A stretch of DNA of 64,000 nucleotides from Owenia fusiformis. Taxonomy: Eukaryota > Annelida > Polychaeta > Sabellida > Oweniidae. The position numbers and the translations under genes are program-made. Location: the NCBI GenBank assembly GCA_903813345.2, contig CAIIXF020000007.1:20199564-20263563 (forward strand), in the 5' to 3' direction. Under the pieces are notes generated by a model. The model searched no databases. It saw nothing but the letters and a program-made list of their open reading frames with translations, and was not told the DNA's origin. Below are positions 60,998 through 64,000 of the stretch, piece by piece (within the stretch, counting starts at the first letter, position 1; every line of letters starts with the position of its first letter).

Positions 60998-61830
60998 TTA
61001 TTAAACTTCAATATCTTATCCATCTTCTGAGAGTACAAAAACGTCAAATTGTATGTCAATTAATGAGGAATATTGGCATCAAAGACAGTGCATATCACTT
61101 TGTCAGAATTGAAAAAAAATCAATGGCAAATATTAAATGAATTATTTATACAAAAGGTTTGAAACATATCTTCCAAAACATTGCTTACTTTCTTTGTATA
61201 GACATTGAATGGTATTTCTGGATAAGTGAATTGATGTTTATCTGGGTAATCAAGGGATTATAGTCACTCAAAGTTACTGAGCATCCAGTTTTGACACTTC
61301 AATTGTGTTGGTCAAGTTACACATATTTCAGTCAAATTCATGCTGAGCACAACATTTTGGTTTCAATTTTATAATCTCTATACATGACCCTGGTGATGAA
61401 GAGTCAGAATCAGTCAAAAAATCTTAACCGGAAAACTGTGCTCATTGTGAAAACTAAAAGTGAAGCAACTTTTTTTCTGATATTTCTTACATCAAATGGC
61501 AGCCATCTTGTTTTTCCCCCTTCAAAATAAACTGGCGGGAAATTCAAATTTAATCCTTAAATATATTTCAAAAATATGATTTTCTTTTAAATTCTTCATG
61601 GGTCTTAAGTTATTTCTTCTTTGTAAGTCTTACATGTTGCCATTGGTGTTTTTTTCTATGATAATGACTATTTTTTGTTTGTTAAGATACTTATTCTGAC
61701 TCTCAGCAGGGGGTTAACTATGCATCAAAACTCGTGAAAAAGTAAATCTACTTATCAAATATAACTAGGACAGTAATAAAAACCATATTTCACATACATT
61801 TGACTGAGGGACCAAAAGGGCATATATAAG

Positions 61831-61965
61831 GGTTATGTACTGGGAGGTTTTGGATATGGGGTTTATCCAGAGGGAGATATGCATATCTACCTGAGGGTAG
61901 GGACCGAAGGTAGATGTGCATATCTCACGAGGGATGAACCCCATATCCAAACCGACCGTACATAA
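61831..61965. repeat. Hairpin between the duplication and the retrotransposon
   Basis: GGGTTATGTACTG...TTTGGATATGGGGTTTATCC pairs with GGATGAACCCCATATCCAAA...GTACATAAC; inner AGATATGCATATCTACCT and AGGTAGATGTGCATATCT also pair. Confidence 0.85.
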
Positions 61966-61977
61966 CTGCTTTATCCT

Positions 61978-64000
61978 ATATTGTATTGTATTGTATCCTT
62001 TATTACCACAAGTATATATTGTGAGTACATTTACAATTTTTGTTTTGCATTTAACAATAAAATCACATTTGCATAAGCATGTTACGCTTTGCATACATTA
62101 GAAATACAGCTTTGGCTTTTAAAATCATTGCTTCATGATTGTCTGATTTGAAAGTTTGAAATATAATGTCATCATTACCAATTCTAAATAAATTGAGAAG
62201 TGCAACTCTTTCCGCATCTATGGAATTGCAGAAACGTAAAAAGTGATCCAATGTTTCTATTTCGCCAGTATCACATATATTACATTTTCTGTCACCCCAT
62301 TTTTTATTTCCATTGAGTGTTTGGTTCATAAGCAAATTGACCATTAATTTACAATATTTTAAATCTCTAGGGTATTTGAAACTGAGTGTCCACCATTTAA
62401 GTGGCTGAGCAAAGCATTTTACACTTACATACAAATGTGTTGCACTTTTTATAGCACATTTAATCATAAACGTTGGATTTTGGCTTTGACGTAGCCTACC
62501 TAAAACTAATTTACGCCATATTCCCTTTGATGGGTAGACACCTGTGTTTATCATATTAGTTGCAGCATCTAAAAGATTAAATCTGCTTAAAACATTCCAT
62601 ATTGTATTAAGTGGTGACGCAGCACCACCGTGACCATTATATTGGAATTCCGTAGCTCGATAAAGAAAGACCTGCTTATAAATATTTTTTACCGGTAGTG
62701 TTATCAACATAAGGAAGAACATTAATTTATCTAAGGCGATTTTATACTCGATGTCCATCCAGCCCAGTGGATCAGTTGAAAATACATTATCAGCAAATTT
62801 AGGAAGACATTGAATGCGTTTTCCAATCTGCCTATGGGCTGTTTGGATTAATTCAACATCATTATTCGAATAAGAAATGATTGAACTACCGTATAGCATT
62901 GTAGGGATAGACAGCGTCCAATAAAGGCGTGATGCCGTTAGAGGATTGAGTCCACCACAAGTACTCCCTAGACCAAGTAGAGAGAAATATTTCCTTTTAC
63001 CAGACGTAACCGCCTTCTCAACATATTCGGAAACGCTTCCACTAGTTGATAAGGGTATACCTACATGGGTTTGATTTTGCACAATAGTCACCTGCTTGTC
63101 GCCAATTTTGAACGTAGGCTGTACAGCGTAGTGATTATTTCCGAAAATCATCACATTACATTTATCAGGATGGATATCATACCGCCACTTACGGCTGTGA
63201 TTGTATGCCAAATTTAACAGTGCATTCATAGATGTCGTGCTTGTAGTAACTATTGATGTATCATCGGCGTAAACTGGACATGTGATATCCAACCCACCAA
63301 CTAATGCACCCAACTTTAACGATTGCAATTCTAGGATTAAGTCAGCATTATATAATTGGTACATTAACATAGAATATACCCCGCCCTGATGAACTCCTTG
63401 AAGTACACAGAACGGAGCAGAGAGTGTATCCACACGTACCATGCACTTGTAATTTTTGTAAGATTCTCGAATGAGTCTCCACAATTTACCATTTATGCCA
63501 ATGTTAAATAACTTAAAAAGAAGCCCGTTAAGCCACACAGTATCGAAGGCCTTGCGGATATCAATTGTAGACAAGTATACATTATTACCTTTGTCAAGAT
63601 TATGAGCTATTGTCTCTTGTACAATCAGGGATGTATGGATCGATGAGCATTAGATTGAGATGCCCCTTGTAACTGGGGGATATTTAATAGGATAACTGGT
63701 TTGCTTCTGATCAGAAGGATATTATCAAAAACCTTCCTAAGAACAGACATGAGGGTAATCCCCCTAAAATTGTCTTTTTCTAGTGGATCCCGGATACCTG
63801 ATTTGAGAAGAGGCAATAGTATACCAATTTGAAAGTTGTTAGGAATAAATTCATTATCAATAATGCTTTGAAGCAGGATCTTAACTACCTGTTGAACCTG
63901 AGTACCACCATACCTTAAGTGCTCGGCGGAAACGTTATCAAACCCAGTAGCACGTTTAAGGTTAAGTGAATCAATTGCATGAGATACCTCTTTTAAAGTC
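61978..64000 (-). pseudogene. Non-LTR retrotransposon reverse transcriptase, frameshifted, 5' part beyond window
   Basis: Main ORF 62063-63574 (503 codons). RT palm motifs seen: DIRKAFDTVW at the start, the QGVHQGG turn (about residues 59-65), and the catalytic YADD box (about 102-105). Near the C-terminus is a CNIC...HFL..C zinc-knuckle-like motif, common in non-LTR ORF2 proteins. Upstream minus-strand sequence to 64000 encodes earlier RT blocks (LLPLLKSG, NFRGITLMSVL, PQLQGASQS) in a different frame. The switch falls near 63630-63650, so the copy is broken by at least one small indel. Downstream is a 3' tail ending in an ATACA microsatellite (about 61978-62000), the usual 3' terminus of such elements. 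Clade (CR1/L2/Jockey-like) cannot be fixed from this fragment. Confidence 0.88.

Larger units (their letters stand above)
60512..61826. repeat. Copy 2 of the direct duplication, interrupted by MITEs
   Basis: Same block as 58188-59137 in the same orientation. The alignment breaks after CACACATATTA and resumes at TTATTAAACTTCAAT, with about 395 bp inserted (60599-60997). Confidence 0.9.

Overview
This is AT-rich, intron-rich animal nuclear DNA. It has spliced genes with GT-AG introns, short exons split far apart, and introns packed with non-autonomous DNA transposons, foldback elements and tandem repeats. Gene content and repeat style (including elements resembling the Pearl/Helentron-associated repeats of bivalves) suggest a marine invertebrate, possibly a mollusc; the species cannot be read from the sequence. 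Five protein-coding genes and one retrotransposon could be assembled exon by exon.

Layout. (1) 1-15,667, minus: an NRAMP/SLC11A divalent-metal transporter, 12 coding exons in the window, 3' end off the left edge. The first coding exon is 28 nt long and lies behind a 9.1 kb intron filled with AGGTCA-rich tandem arrays. (2) About 17.8-18.1 kb: a promoter-like block (palindromic CACGTG/CLEAR-type site, TATA-like box, CRE) lying head-to-head between NRAMP and STX17. (3) 24,845-28,692, plus: syntaxin 17, six coding exons, preceded by nested inverted-repeat elements (18.6-24.8 kb). (4) 31,605-33,445, minus: an unrecognised 333-residue proline-rich basic protein, four exons. (5) 38,459-53,484, minus: ZNF622/REI1-type 60S maturation factor, eight coding exons, with two large introns full of foldback elements. 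(6) 53,649-57,569, plus: ribosomal protein RPL37A (eL43), four exons. (7) 57.6-64.0 kb: repeats, including a 1 kb direct duplication with a nested MITE, and a frameshifted non-LTR retrotransposon reverse transcriptase running off the right edge.

How the genes relate. Two head-to-head pairs stand out. RPL37A (a 60S protein) and ZNF622 (a 60S maturation factor) have start codons only 164 bp apart, so they probably share one promoter. NRAMP (in many animals an endolysosomal metal transporter) and STX17 (autophagosome-lysosome fusion SNARE) diverge from a region holding an exact CLEAR-type palindrome.

Much of the rest is explained by transposons. Three hAT-like elements have exact 8-bp target duplications. 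There are TTAA-flanked elements, one mariner-like element with long terminal repeats, and several nested insertions whose order can be read directly. I found no CRISPR array, tRNA, rRNA or clearly new multigene system.
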